From NCBI GenBank assembly GCA_016794465.1, contig JAEUKA010000100.1:62001-126000 (forward strand): DNA of 64,000 nt, read 5' to 3'. Both the position numbers and the translations under genes were made by a program. Below are positions 8,927 to 16,665 of the stretch, one piece after another (the first letter of the stretch is position 1; the number at the start of each line of letters is the position of its first letter). This DNA comes from Myxococcales bacterium (GTDB taxonomy: Bacteria; Myxococcota_A; Polyangia; Palsa-1104; JAEUJZ01). A model generated the notes under the pieces. The model was not told the DNA's origin. It did no database searches and saw nothing but the letters and a program-made list of their open reading frames with translations.

Positions 8927-8946
8927 GACGGAGACATCCCTCCGTC
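8927..8946. terminator. Hairpin between convergent genes
   Basis: Perfect 7-bp stem GACGGAG-N6-CTCCGTC between the kinase stop and the FG-GAP gene stop. No T-run follows on either strand, so it would be a weak or Rho-assisted terminator. Confidence 0.4.
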
Positions 8947-8958
8947 GCTGACACCTTG

Positions 8959-10098
8959 CTACCGCCGAAATAGGTTGGGAAGCACCAGGATGTCGTCGCG
9001 CTGCGCTGACACGGCGATGACCTCTGGTAGCTCGTCGTGATCGAGATCCGCCGCCCACAGCTGCGCAACGCCACCATCGATACGCTGCTCGGTGAGGAGC
9101 GCGATGGCTTCATCCCGCGCGCGATAGACCCGCAACACTCCGTCTGAGCCGGCCAGCAGCAGCTCGACTTCGCCATCCGCATCCAGATCAGCCGAGGTCA
9201 TCGCCACACCACCCGCGTCAAGGATCGGTCCACCTGGCAGCGTAGCGAACTCTCCGCACGTGAACCCAAAGCGAGTGCCCGAAAGGGCCCGCATCACGCT
9301 CAGCAGCCCCAGGGAGCCATCGAAGACCATCAAGGCCGGCTGCGCCCCCTGCCAGCGCTGCACCGGCCACAGGCCCAGCGGACGATTCCACTGCGGTGCC
9401 AAGCAGCCCGACCAGCTGACCAGCCCCCGCTCGCTCCACAGCGAAAGGGTGCCGGGAAGCAGCGCCGCCAGCTCGGGATGATGATCGCCATCGAGATCCC
9501 GGTACAGCAGAGCCTGCGGCGCCACCGTCACCGCATAGCTGCCGCTGGTACGAAATCCAGGCTCCAGGCCGCGCAGCACCTCAACTTGCGGCGGTGCGCT
9601 TTCGGCAACCAGCAGATCGGCCCGATCATCACCATCCAGCTCGACGACCGTCAGTCCCTGCGAAGCCACCGGCGCCAGCAGTGGACTCTGACCGTTCTTG
9701 GCAAAGACGCCCTCGCTGCTCACCGACCACAGCGAAATCGCCGCGCCAGCCCGCACCAGCAGCGCCTTTCCCTGCGTCGTGGGCAGCGCTGAAATGGCCT
9801 GCGCGGGCTCGGTCAAAGGTTGGCAGCGCAGAGGCAGCAGCGTGCCATCCCCGGCGCCCCGCAGCAGACAGACCACAAAGCCGCTGCGATCTTGGCTGAC
9901 CAGATCGACCGAACCATCGCCGTCAAAGTCACCGATCGCGATCGACTCGAGGGCGGTCCCGGAATAATGACGCACTGCGCCAAGGCCCAGTGATCCGATG
10001 ACATGATCGGCGCCGCAGCCTGTCGCCCCCACCAGGACGATCCCTGCCCACCGCGCAGCTGCCGAGGCCAGCCACCGCCGTGTCGACCCCAACTTCAT
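8959..10098 (-). CDS. FG-GAP/VCBS-repeat lipoprotein
   Basis: A 379-residue predicted lipoprotein with signal peptide and lipobox-like GATGC near residue 28. The body shows repeated calcium-type loops of FG-GAP/VCBS repeats: IGDFDGDGSVDLV, VELDGDDRADLLV, YRDLDGDHHPELA, SADLDADGEVELLL and AADLDHDELPEVI. These repeats fold as a blade-like propeller. The Asp-rich loops are intact, so Ca2+ binding is likely. Such proteins mediate surface binding; no enzyme motif is seen. Its ATG lies 3 bp after the LarE-NUDIX stop, so it is the last gene of a three-gene operon with rRNA methyltransferase and LarE-NUDIX, a functionally odd grouping. Confidence 0.85.
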   Translation of the reverse strand: MKLGSTRRWLASAAARWAGIVLVGATGCGADHVIGSLGLGAVRHYSGTALESIAIGDFDGDGSVDLVSQDRSGFVVCLLRGAGDGTLLPLRCQPLTEPAQAISALPTTQGKALLVRAGAAISLWSVSSEGVFAKNGQSPLLAPVASQGLTVVELDGDDRADLLVAESAPPQVEVLRGLEPGFRTSGSYAVTVAPQALLYRDLDGDHHPELAALLPGTLSLWSERGLVSWSGCLAPQWNRPLGLWPVQRWQGAQPALMVFDGSLGLLSVMRALSGTRFGFTCGEFATLPGGPILDAGGVAMTSADLDADGEVELLLAGSDGVLRVYRARDEAIALLTEQRIDGGVAQLWAADLDHDELPEVIAVSAQRDDILVLPNLFRR

Positions 10099-10101
10099 CG
10101 C

Positions 10102-11454
10102 CTACTCGTGAGCGTCCGCTGCCAGCCGGGTCAGCAGCGGTATGTCCGCCGGCAGGACCGGCCGCGCCAGCAGCTCCTGGCGAGGCACGAACCGAACGTC
10201 GGCAACCTCTTTGGCGCGTGGCTGCCCGAGCAGCTGACAGCGATACACCAGCATCAGCAGATCAAAGTCGGGATAGCGAAACGACACCACATCGAAGATG
10301 CCACCGACGGAGACTTCGACATCCAGCTCCTCGCGAACCTCTCGCTGCAGCGCTTGCTCGGGCGACTCACCGGGCTCGATCTTGCCGCCGGGAAGCTCCC
10401 ACAAGAGCGGCATCGCCTGATCGGGCCGGCGCAGGCTCAGCAGGACCTCGCCGTCGGGCTCCCGGGTAATCAGCGCGGCCACCACCGTCTTGCGCGACCG
10501 CACCGCCACCGGCTGGGCCGGGACGATCGAGGTTGCAGTCACCGGCGCCGCTGGCGTCGACGGAGAGCTGACCGAGCCCATGACCGGCAGCCGCCGCAGC
10601 ACCAAGTTGGCCGAGCCCGACCGAAAGCCCTCCAAATCGACGGTGACGTACAAAAATCCCGCTTGCTTTCCCGCTGCCACGATCGGTGCGGTCAATCGAA
10701 TCGCATCAGGCAGCGAACTCGACGGAAGCTCGACCCGAGCCATCGCCGGTCGCTGCGCCGAGGGATCACCGGGGAGAACCGGCAGCTCATGGAAGCGCAC
10801 CCGCAGCTGTTGAAAGCCCAGGTCGTAGAGCGCTTGCTCGAAGCGATCCACCATCCGCAGCCGCGCCTCGGTAAGCTCGGTGCCATAGGGAAAGCGCGAC
10901 GACAGACAGGCCAGCTGCGGCTTGTTCCAGACCCGAAGTCCAAGATGCCGCGCCAGCTCCCGAACCTCGCTCTTGCTCAGGCTCGCCTCGACGAGCGGCT
11001 GCTTGGCACCACGCTCGCGCGCCGCCAGCAGGCCCGGACGGTGATCGCCCAAGTCATCGAGGTTGGTTCCGAGCAGGACCTGTCGCAGCCCCAGTCGCTC
11101 TCGCGTCGGCTCTGCCAGATCGAACAGCTCGGACTTGCAGTGGTAACAGCGATCGGCGGGATTTTGCGCAAAGCCGGGACGAGCCAGCTCATGGGAACGC
11201 ACCGCTTCATATCGGACCCCGAGCGACTGGGCGAGGGCGGCAGCGGACTCGATCTCACGCTCCGCCATCGTCTCGGACACGGCGGTAAACGCGACCGTCG
11301 CAGCACCCAGCTCATCAGCCGCAACCTTGAGCACGAGCGCCGAGTCCACCCCGCCCGAAAAAGCGACCAGCGACGGGCCATATCCAGCAATGGTTTGCCG
11401 CAAGACCGCCAGCTTGGCCGCTAGCTCCGCAGAGATTTCAGGGACGACGAACAT
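10102..11454 (-). CDS. larE: LarE-type sulfur transferase fused to NUDIX hydrolase
   Basis: A 450-residue two-domain protein. Residues 1-290 match LarE, the ATP-dependent sulfur insertase of nickel-pincer cofactor synthesis. It has PP-loop SGGVDS at 33-38, DRCYHCKSELF at 101-111, GTNLDDLGDHRPG at 129-141 and LACLSSRFPYG at 181-191, the region of the conserved cysteine. After a Pro/Ala/Val linker (about 292-320), residues 320-450 form a MutT-like NUDIX domain with a near-canonical box: Gly357, Glu363, REVREEL at 371-377; only the final Gly is Asp. LarB and LarC are not in the window. The ATG at 11454 lies inside the end of the upstream gene (17-bp overlap), which indicates coupling. The fusion is unbroken in one frame. 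Confidence 0.88.
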   Translation of the reverse strand: MFVVPEISAELAAKLAVLRQTIAGYGPSLVAFSGGVDSALVLKVAADELGAATVAFTAVSETMAEREIESAAALAQSLGVRYEAVRSHELARPGFAQNPADRCYHCKSELFDLAEPTRERLGLRQVLLGTNLDDLGDHRPGLLAARERGAKQPLVEASLSKSEVRELARHLGLRVWNKPQLACLSSRFPYGTELTEARLRMVDRFEQALYDLGFQQLRVRFHELPVLPGDPSAQRPAMARVELPSSSLPDAIRLTAPIVAAGKQAGFLYVTVDLEGFRSGSANLVLRRLPVMGSVSSPSTPAAPVTATSIVPAQPVAVRSRKTVVAALITREPDGEVLLSLRRPDQAMPLLWELPGGKIEPGESPEQALQREVREELDVEVSVGGIFDVVSFRYPDFDLLMLVYRCQLLGQPRAKEVADVRFVPRQELLARPVLPADIPLLTRLAADAHE

Positions 11455-12865
11455 GGCCCTTGGATTTACCTGAAGCGCGCCCACCACGCACGCTTGGCGA
11501 AGGGGTCTTGCTGCCCGACCGAGGCTGCGCACCGAATCCACCGGCCTTGGCTTTTCCTGGTGAAGTTCGCTTGGCAGCGGGCTTCCCGTCTCGCGGCGCC
11601 TTGTTACTTTTCGTCGGTTTCCCTTCCCGCGCTGGCTTGCTATTTCTCGTCGGTTTCCCTTCCCGCGCTGGCTTGCCATTTCTCGTCGGCTTTCCTTCTC
11701 TCGCTGGCTGGGCCGGACGTGGCGTCGTCGCTGTCACTGTCATCGTCGGTGTATCATTCTCCGTCGAGCGCACCGGCACTCTGGTGTCCCGCCCGAAGCC
11801 GCGCCAACCGGCAATCGTGACCTCTTCGCGATCGTGATAGAGCTGACGAACCTTGAGCCCGGTCCACCCGCCGGTGGCCAAGATCTCGCGGATGCGACCG
11901 ACCATCTCGACGCGCTTTTTCATCGGCAGCTTGAAGTTGGCGATCAGAAACTGCGCCCAGCGATTTCGACCCCAGCGAGCGAGCAGCCCCGCGACCTCCA
12001 GCGGCCGGTACGCCATGTCGCAGACCACCCAATCAGCGGGTATCTCGGGCGCAAAGCCAAATGCGTTCATGCGCAGATGCTCGACGCGGCGAGCAATCTC
12101 TGGCGCTAGCCGTCCCGGATCGATCGCCACTACATGACAACGACGCTCGACGAGAACCTGGCTCCAGCCGCCCGGCGCCGCGCCGAGATCAACGCAGACC
12201 TCGCCGGGAGCCGGGGAATAACCACTCCACACAAGCGCCTCTTCCAGCTTCCGAGCCGACCGCGACGGTGCATCCTTGGGCTTGCGGAATCGTTGCCGCC
12301 CACCGGGAAATACGCTCTGAGCCTGGATGGCAGCGATGACTCCGACGGCCACTTGATCGCGACTTAGAAAGCACACCTGCAACAGCTGACCACCAGCTTG
12401 CAGCGCCGATTCACCGTCGGAAAGGATCTCGACACCGGCCTCGCGCAGCAGGCCGATAAGAACCTCTGAAAGGCCATCGGCCCGCGACGACAGCATGTTT
12501 CCTTCATCGGAGTCCGGCGCAAAGACATGAACCAGGACCGGACGCTTGATAAGCCCCCGCACGGCTTTTACGATCGCCTGGGCATCTGGCAATAGCAGCG
12601 CCGAGACAGGAAAGCCTTGCCGAGCAAAGGTAAGAGGCACTTCCCCCCGTGGCTTTTTGGGAGAGCGAACCAGCGCCGGCTGGGCGAGCTCACCGTTTAC
12701 GCGATAAAGAGCCAGTTCCTCGCAGACATCATTTTCGGCCCCCAGGCGGCACAGCCACAGCCAGTCGCCTACGCGAATCTGTGGCCGCAAAGTTGCCACG
12801 TTTGCCTGCTCTTCCCGAGCGATACGACGATGGCGAGTGTCAGAGTGTTCGGAGCGTTCTAGCAT
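11438..12865 (-). CDS. rlmM: RlmM-like 23S rRNA 2'-O-methyltransferase with basic repeat tail
   Basis: A 475-residue SAM-dependent methyltransferase resembling RlmM, which methylates the ribose of C2498 in 23S rRNA. The SAM-binding motif VDLGAAPGGWS is at about 225-235. DMAYRP, NFKLPMKKR and QLYHDREEVT follow in the order expected for the catalytic Lys-Asp-Lys-type site and C-terminal motif. The N-terminal part is a THUMP-like binding region but weakly conserved. The last 80 residues are a Lys/Arg/Gly/Pro-rich tail with three 12-residue repeats (PAREGKPTRNGK type), probably disordered and RNA-binding. I chose ATG 12865; the frame continues to 12964 without better support. It overlaps the next gene by 17 bp. 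Confidence 0.82.
   Translation of the reverse strand: MLERSEHSDTRHRRIAREEQANVATLRPQIRVGDWLWLCRLGAENDVCEELALYRVNGELAQPALVRSPKKPRGEVPLTFARQGFPVSALLLPDAQAIVKAVRGLIKRPVLVHVFAPDSDEGNMLSSRADGLSEVLIGLLREAGVEILSDGESALQAGGQLLQVCFLSRDQVAVGVIAAIQAQSVFPGGRQRFRKPKDAPSRSARKLEEALVWSGYSPAPGEVCVDLGAAPGGWSQVLVERRCHVVAIDPGRLAPEIARRVEHLRMNAFGFAPEIPADWVVCDMAYRPLEVAGLLARWGRNRWAQFLIANFKLPMKKRVEMVGRIREILATGGWTGLKVRQLYHDREEVTIAGWRGFGRDTRVPVRSTENDTPTMTVTATTPRPAQPAREGKPTRNGKPAREGKPTRNSKPAREGKPTKSNKAPRDGKPAAKRTSPGKAKAGGFGAQPRSGSKTPSPSVRGGRASGKSKGHVRRP
11600..11707. repeat. 3 x 36-bp tandem repeat inside the methyltransferase gene
   Basis: Three direct copies at 11600-11635, 11636-11671 and 11672-11707, differing at a few positions. 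The period is a multiple of three and encodes a 12-residue basic unit on the minus strand. It is an in-frame, potentially length-variable tract. Confidence 0.9.
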
Positions 12866-12967
12866 GGAGCCTCGATTGGCGGCAGCATAGTAGAAGAACT
12901 GGTCGCGTGGGGAACCCCTGCGATGACCAGGGCGGTACGCGGCTCGAAGATCAAGGAGGAACACTCG

Positions 12968-13918
12968 ATGCGTCGGATGGCATTTGGCTTCGCCTTTCTG
13001 TGGCTGGCACTGGCGTTTTGTGTGCGGCTCTACGATCTGCGCAAGCCTCAGGTCTATCTGTCAGCGATGACCGGCGGACAGAAAGGCATGTTTGCGACGG
13101 TGGCTTGGCTGCAGGGCACGCTGCCGTGGAAGAGTGAGCCGGACAAGGTGCACGGACGGCTGGTGGTCGTCGACGCGAGCATCGAAGGCAAGATCCTCCG
13201 CTACGCCAGCCTGTCGCTGCCGAAAGAGTGGCTCGACTGCCGCCTGTGGCTTGAGGAAGGCCCCGATGTGCTGCAGGCGGTGGCAAGCTGTCCCGGTCAT
13301 GGTGCGCAGCGGCTCACAGCGTCGGGACAGAGCCTGGTGGGGCTGGGGCCTGACAACCGTCCGCCGGCGCTGGACCGAGTGGCTCCGCTGACGTGGGTCG
13401 AGCCGGAGCGCATCATCAATCAGGTTCACCGTCGAGAAGCGGCACCAAGTCACCCGCTGCTGATGATCTTGGGACTGCTCGCGATGGCTCCGCTGGGACT
13501 CGGCGCGTATCGCAGCTATGAGCAGGTTCGCCGTCTGCGTGGCAAGCCGGTCCTCGAAGGGGTGATGGAAGAAACCGACAAGGGCTCGCTGACGATTCGC
13601 TCGGGCAGCCGCCGCGTCACCGTCTTCGTCGAGGAAGGCGAAGTGCTGTCGATCGGCCTGCACGGTGCGGCCAAAAAAGGGGACGCGATGGCCGTCGAGG
13701 GGCTGCGGGCCGCCGTCTCGGGTGATGTCGAGGTTCAGCAAGATGCCGCGTTCCGAGGTGGTGAGACGATGCGGCTGCGCAAGGGCGCGATCCTCGTCGT
13801 CGGTGATCTGCTCAGCGAGGCCCGGCACCGCTTGCTCGGCTCGGTGGCGGTTGACATGGTCCTCGCGGGCGTCGGGGTGATGCTGGCCACCATCGTCGCT
13901 CTCGGCTGGGGCTTCTAA
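12968..13918 (+). CDS. Membrane protein of unknown function
   Basis: A 316-residue protein I do not recognise. Hydrophobic segments are at about residues 4-20 (possibly an uncleaved signal anchor), 168-186 and 297-315. The first loop (about 20-165) is probably periplasmic; the segment at 190-295 is soluble and contains a small beta-rich domain (LTIRSGSRRVTVFVEEGEVLS). A general resemblance to eukaryotic-like E3-ligase or TMEM43-type membrane proteins is possible but not provable here. A strong AAGGAGG at 12953-12959 sits 8 nt before the ATG at 12968 and decides the start. The exported phosphatase gene follows 15 bp later, so the two form an operon. Confidence 0.75.
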   Translation: MRRMAFGFAFLWLALAFCVRLYDLRKPQVYLSAMTGGQKGMFATVAWLQGTLPWKSEPDKVHGRLVVVDASIEGKILRYASLSLPKEWLDCRLWLEEGPDVLQAVASCPGHGAQRLTASGQSLVGLGPDNRPPALDRVAPLTWVEPERIINQVHRREAAPSHPLLMILGLLAMAPLGLGAYRSYEQVRRLRGKPVLEGVMEETDKGSLTIRSGSRRVTVFVEEGEVLSIGLHGAAKKGDAMAVEGLRAAVSGDVEVQQDAAFRGGETMRLRKGAILVVGDLLSEARHRLLGSVAVDMVLAGVGVMLATIVALGWGF

Positions 13919-13933
13919 GCGAGACTTCTCCTC

Positions 13934-14905
13934 ATGGCCTTGCTCTCTGCCTCTCTGCTTCGTCCCATACTCCCCGCGCTGCTTGTCCTGGTGACGATCC
14001 TGCTCGGGTCCGTCACCGCCCATGCCGATGCGCCGGTTGCCGCTGCCAAAGACTCGATCCCGGACAGCTTCAACGGTGTGCAGCGAATCGTGGCGATCGG
14101 GGACATCCACGGCGACCACGAGCGCTTCGTCACGGCCCTCAAGCTCTGCCGCATCATCGACGACAAAGGCAGCTGGATCGCCGGCAAGACCCACTTGGTG
14201 CAGACCGGCGACATCCTGGATCGTGGACCCGATTCCAAGAAAGTCATGGATCTGCTGATGCAGCTGGAAGCGCAGGCACAGAAGGCCGGCGGCAAGGTCC
14301 ACGCCCTCATCGGCAATCACGAGTACATGACCATTGCCGGCGATCTGCGCTATGTCTCCGACGGAGAGCTTGCTGCCTTTGGCGACGGTCCCCGGCTTAC
14401 CCCGGTCGGACGCGAGCCAGCGTGCAGCGTCGAGAAGTTCCGAGCCGCCTTTGCCCCGAAGGGCAAGTACGGCAGCTGGATCTTGTCGCACAACGCGATC
14501 GTCAAGGTAAACGACACGGTGTTTATGCACGGCGGCCTAAGCCCGCGCTACGTGCGGCGCAAGATCAGCGATCTGAACCAAGCAGTGCGAACAGAGCTGC
14601 AAAACCCCTCGCCGGGCGGCTTCGGCGTCGGCAGTGCTCCCGAAGGTCCGCTGTGGTTTCGCGGCCTCGCCGAGTCGCTGCAGGAGCCGGTCTTGCAAGC
14701 CTACCTTCGCGATCTCGCGGCAGGTCAAGGCGTACAGCGCATCGTGATGGGCCACACCATCCAAGACAAAGGCATCTCGCTCCGAGCCGGCGGCAAGGTC
14801 GTGCTGATCGATGTCGGCCTGTCTCGCTGGACGATCGGCGGCGCTCCGTCTTGCTTGCAGATCGAGCGCACCGGAACCACTGACCAGCTGTCGATCTTGA
14901 AGTAA
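13934..14905 (+). CDS. Exported PPP-type metallophosphatase (Shewanella-like phosphatase family)
   Basis: A 323-residue phosphatase of the calcineurin-like fold with a cleavable signal peptide (about 1-32, ending AHA). The PPP motifs are present in order: GDIHGDHERF at 56-65, GDILDRGPDSKK near 94, GNHEYM near 124 and a C-terminal GHTIQDKG. This arrangement fits Shewanella-like protein phosphatases, which remove phosphate from proteins with two bound metals. Export suggests action on periplasmic substrates. It is translated from the ATG at 13934, 15 bp after the membrane protein gene, and is convergent with the PP2C gene. A triplicated 14-bp element covers its stop codon. Confidence 0.88.
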   Translation: MALLSASLLRPILPALLVLVTILLGSVTAHADAPVAAAKDSIPDSFNGVQRIVAIGDIHGDHERFVTALKLCRIIDDKGSWIAGKTHLVQTGDILDRGPDSKKVMDLLMQLEAQAQKAGGKVHALIGNHEYMTIAGDLRYVSDGELAAFGDGPRLTPVGREPACSVEKFRAAFAPKGKYGSWILSHNAIVKVNDTVFMHGGLSPRYVRRKISDLNQAVRTELQNPSPGGFGVGSAPEGPLWFRGLAESLQEPVLQAYLRDLAAGQGVQRIVMGHTIQDKGISLRAGGKVVLIDVGLSRWTIGGAPSCLQIERTGTTDQLSILK

Positions 14906-14941
14906 CTGGCTGGAAGTAACTGGCTGGAAGTAACTGGCTGG
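14900..14941. repeat. 3 x 14-bp exact tandem repeat over the phosphatase stop codon
   Basis: Three perfect copies of AAGTAACTGGCTGG at 14900-14913, 14914-14927 and 14928-14941. The first copy supplies the TAA stop at 14903-14905. It is probably a recent slippage expansion in the short space before the convergent PP2C gene. Confidence 0.92.
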
Positions 14942-14949
14942 CGCCGCAG

Positions 14950-16269
14950 CTACGGCTGGAACTCGTCTTCGCCGGGAATCGAGGAGCTGCTCGCGGACTG
15001 CTGCTCGGCTCGACCGGCGGACAGCTCGGCTGTGGTCTTGCGCAGTCGCTCGGTCAGCACCTGCACGAATGACCACAACAGCTTCACTGCCAGCGGCGAT
15101 TCCTTGCGCAAGATCTCGTAGAAGTCGCGTCGCCGCAGCGCCAAAAGTCGCGTCGGTTCCTCCGCCGTGGCAGTGGCCGAGCGCGTCGCCCGATCGACGA
15201 GCGCCATCTCTCCAAAGTGCGCGCCTTTGCCCAGCGCCACCAGCGCCACCCCGTCTTTGTGCAGCCGCACCCGACCGCTCAGGATGACGAACAGCTCTTC
15301 TCCCGGCTCACGCTCGCGGAAAATCGTCTCGGTCGCGCCCACTTCCAGCACGGTCGTTAGGTTGAGGACGCGAATGACCTCTTTGTACGTAAGGTGCTTA
15401 AAGAGAGGCATTCCCTTGAGCACCGAGACTTTGTTCGCCAGCTCGCTGACCAGCGCCGTGGACTGACCGGGATCGGACGACTCGACGCGCACCACCACCG
15501 CTGTGATGTTGTCGTGTCCGCCGCCCGTGTTCGCGAGCGCAATCAAGTCCTTGGGAGAGTCCGCAATGTCGGCCCCACCCAGCAGGTCCTTGATGTCGCG
15601 ATCTTTCAGATACGCGTGCAGTCCATCCGAGCAGAGCAGGAACTGATCACCGGGAAGGACTTCAAAATCGAACGTGTCTGCTTCCACCGTTTCGTACGCG
15701 CCAATCGCTCGCGTGACGGCGTTTTTGTACTTGGCGTACGGCGACCCCTCAATCTCTTCCCGCTTGAGCTTTCCTCGTCGGACAAGCTCGTTGAGCAGCG
15801 AGTGATCTTCGGTGATCTGGTGAACCTGATTCTGTCGCAACAGATAGATTCGGGAGTCTCCTACGTGTGCGATAAAGCCGCGATTCCCAACCAGCAGCAG
15901 ACAGCTACACGTGGTTCCCATTCCGCGCTTGTCGGAGTCTTCCTGCGCACGCCGGAACACCTCTGCACTGGCGGACTGAATCGCGTGCTCGAGGACTCCC
16001 AAGATCTCTTGCCGCGCCGCTGAGGTGTCTGCTTTTTCGCGCTGACGCTCAATCACATCGGCGTTGTCGCGAACGGTCTTACACACCGCATGGACCGCGA
16101 TCTGCGAGGCCACTTCGCCCGCCGCGTGCCCACCCATTCCGTCCGCCACCACGAACAGAGACAGCCGCGGATCAACCAGATAATTGTCTTCGTTGTGATC
16201 GCGCTGACGTCCGATGTCCGTCGCCGCGTAGAACTTAATCTCTAACAGGCTCTTGGTACGCTCAGGCAC
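14950..16269 (-). CDS. PP2C-family Ser/Thr phosphatase with cyclic-nucleotide-binding domain
   Basis: A 439-residue protein. Residues 8-262 are a PP2C (PPM) phosphatase with RDHNEDN, ADGMGGHAAGE, MGTTC, HVGDSRIYLLR, LLCSDGLHAYL and GGHDNITAVV, all metal-binding Asp positions present. Residues about 285-410 are a cyclic-nucleotide-binding fold; its phosphate-binding cassette reads FGEMALVDRATRSATA, keeping the Glu and Arg needed to hold cAMP or cGMP. The tail is Ser-rich. It would counteract the Hanks-type kinases in this genome under second-messenger control. Start is GTG at 16269 with no strong ribosome-binding site. No kinase is directly adjacent. Confidence 0.92.
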   Translation of the reverse strand: MPERTKSLLEIKFYAATDIGRQRDHNEDNYLVDPRLSLFVVADGMGGHAAGEVASQIAVHAVCKTVRDNADVIERQREKADTSAARQEILGVLEHAIQSASAEVFRRAQEDSDKRGMGTTCSCLLLVGNRGFIAHVGDSRIYLLRQNQVHQITEDHSLLNELVRRGKLKREEIEGSPYAKYKNAVTRAIGAYETVEADTFDFEVLPGDQFLLCSDGLHAYLKDRDIKDLLGGADIADSPKDLIALANTGGGHDNITAVVVRVESSDPGQSTALVSELANKVSVLKGMPLFKHLTYKEVIRVLNLTTVLEVGATETIFREREPGEELFVILSGRVRLHKDGVALVALGKGAHFGEMALVDRATRSATATAEEPTRLLALRRRDFYEILRKESPLAVKLLWSFVQVLTERLRKTTAELSAGRAEQQSASSSSIPGEDEFQP

Positions 16270-16665
16270 GATGGTTTGCTCGTCGGTGGTTTTTCGCGCT
16301 GGACCTCGAGAGCGCCACTGGCCAGCCTACAGTTGCGGCGAGCCGCCAAGCCATTTTTGCAGTGCTACTAAAGGCTTGCGCGCTTCAGGATCGGAGCCAA
16401 GCTAATAAGTCGTAACATGCCTGGCTCTCTCTTCACAAGAGATGAATCGGGGCGGCCAAGTCCTCTCACCGATTCCTTTTGCGAAGCAGGAGCCGCCCGT
16501 TTCGGACCAAAAGGAGTCGCCTGTTTCGGACCAAAAGGAGTCGCCTGTTTCGGACCGAAAGGAGTCACCAAGGGGACTCCGAACTGCCCTGCTAACTAAC
16601 CGCCTCCGCTGACGAAACCTCGTTGGTGGCGGCCTCTTTATGGTACTCTCGTTAAGGGGATCTTC
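16270..16665. other. Intergenic region with 24-bp repeats and hairpin
   Basis: About 400 bp between divergent PP2C and glycosidase-like genes. It holds the 24-bp tandem repeat described separately and an imperfect hairpin at 16600-16632 (outer CCGCC/GGCGG, inner ACGA-AACC-TCGT) that could attenuate or terminate transcription. Short open frames across the repeat on both strands lack other support. Confidence 0.5.
16499..16570. repeat. 3 x 24-bp tandem repeat
   Basis: Copies at 16499-16522, 16523-16546 and 16547-16570; the first two are identical and the third differs at three positions. Each begins GTTTCGGACC and contains AAAAGGAG or GAAAGGAG. A degenerate earlier copy may lie at 16475-16498. 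The array is about 100 bp upstream of the glycosidase-like gene. Confidence 0.9.

Noticed and set aside
10003..11424. 473-residue plus-strand frame opposite LarE-NUDIX
   Set aside because: Arg/Gln/His-rich shadow; both domains on the minus strand are unmistakable.
16368..16599. Small repeat proteins encoded across the 24-bp array on either strand
   Set aside because: The frames exist only because the period is divisible by three; there is no ribosome-binding site or conserved sequence outside the repeat.
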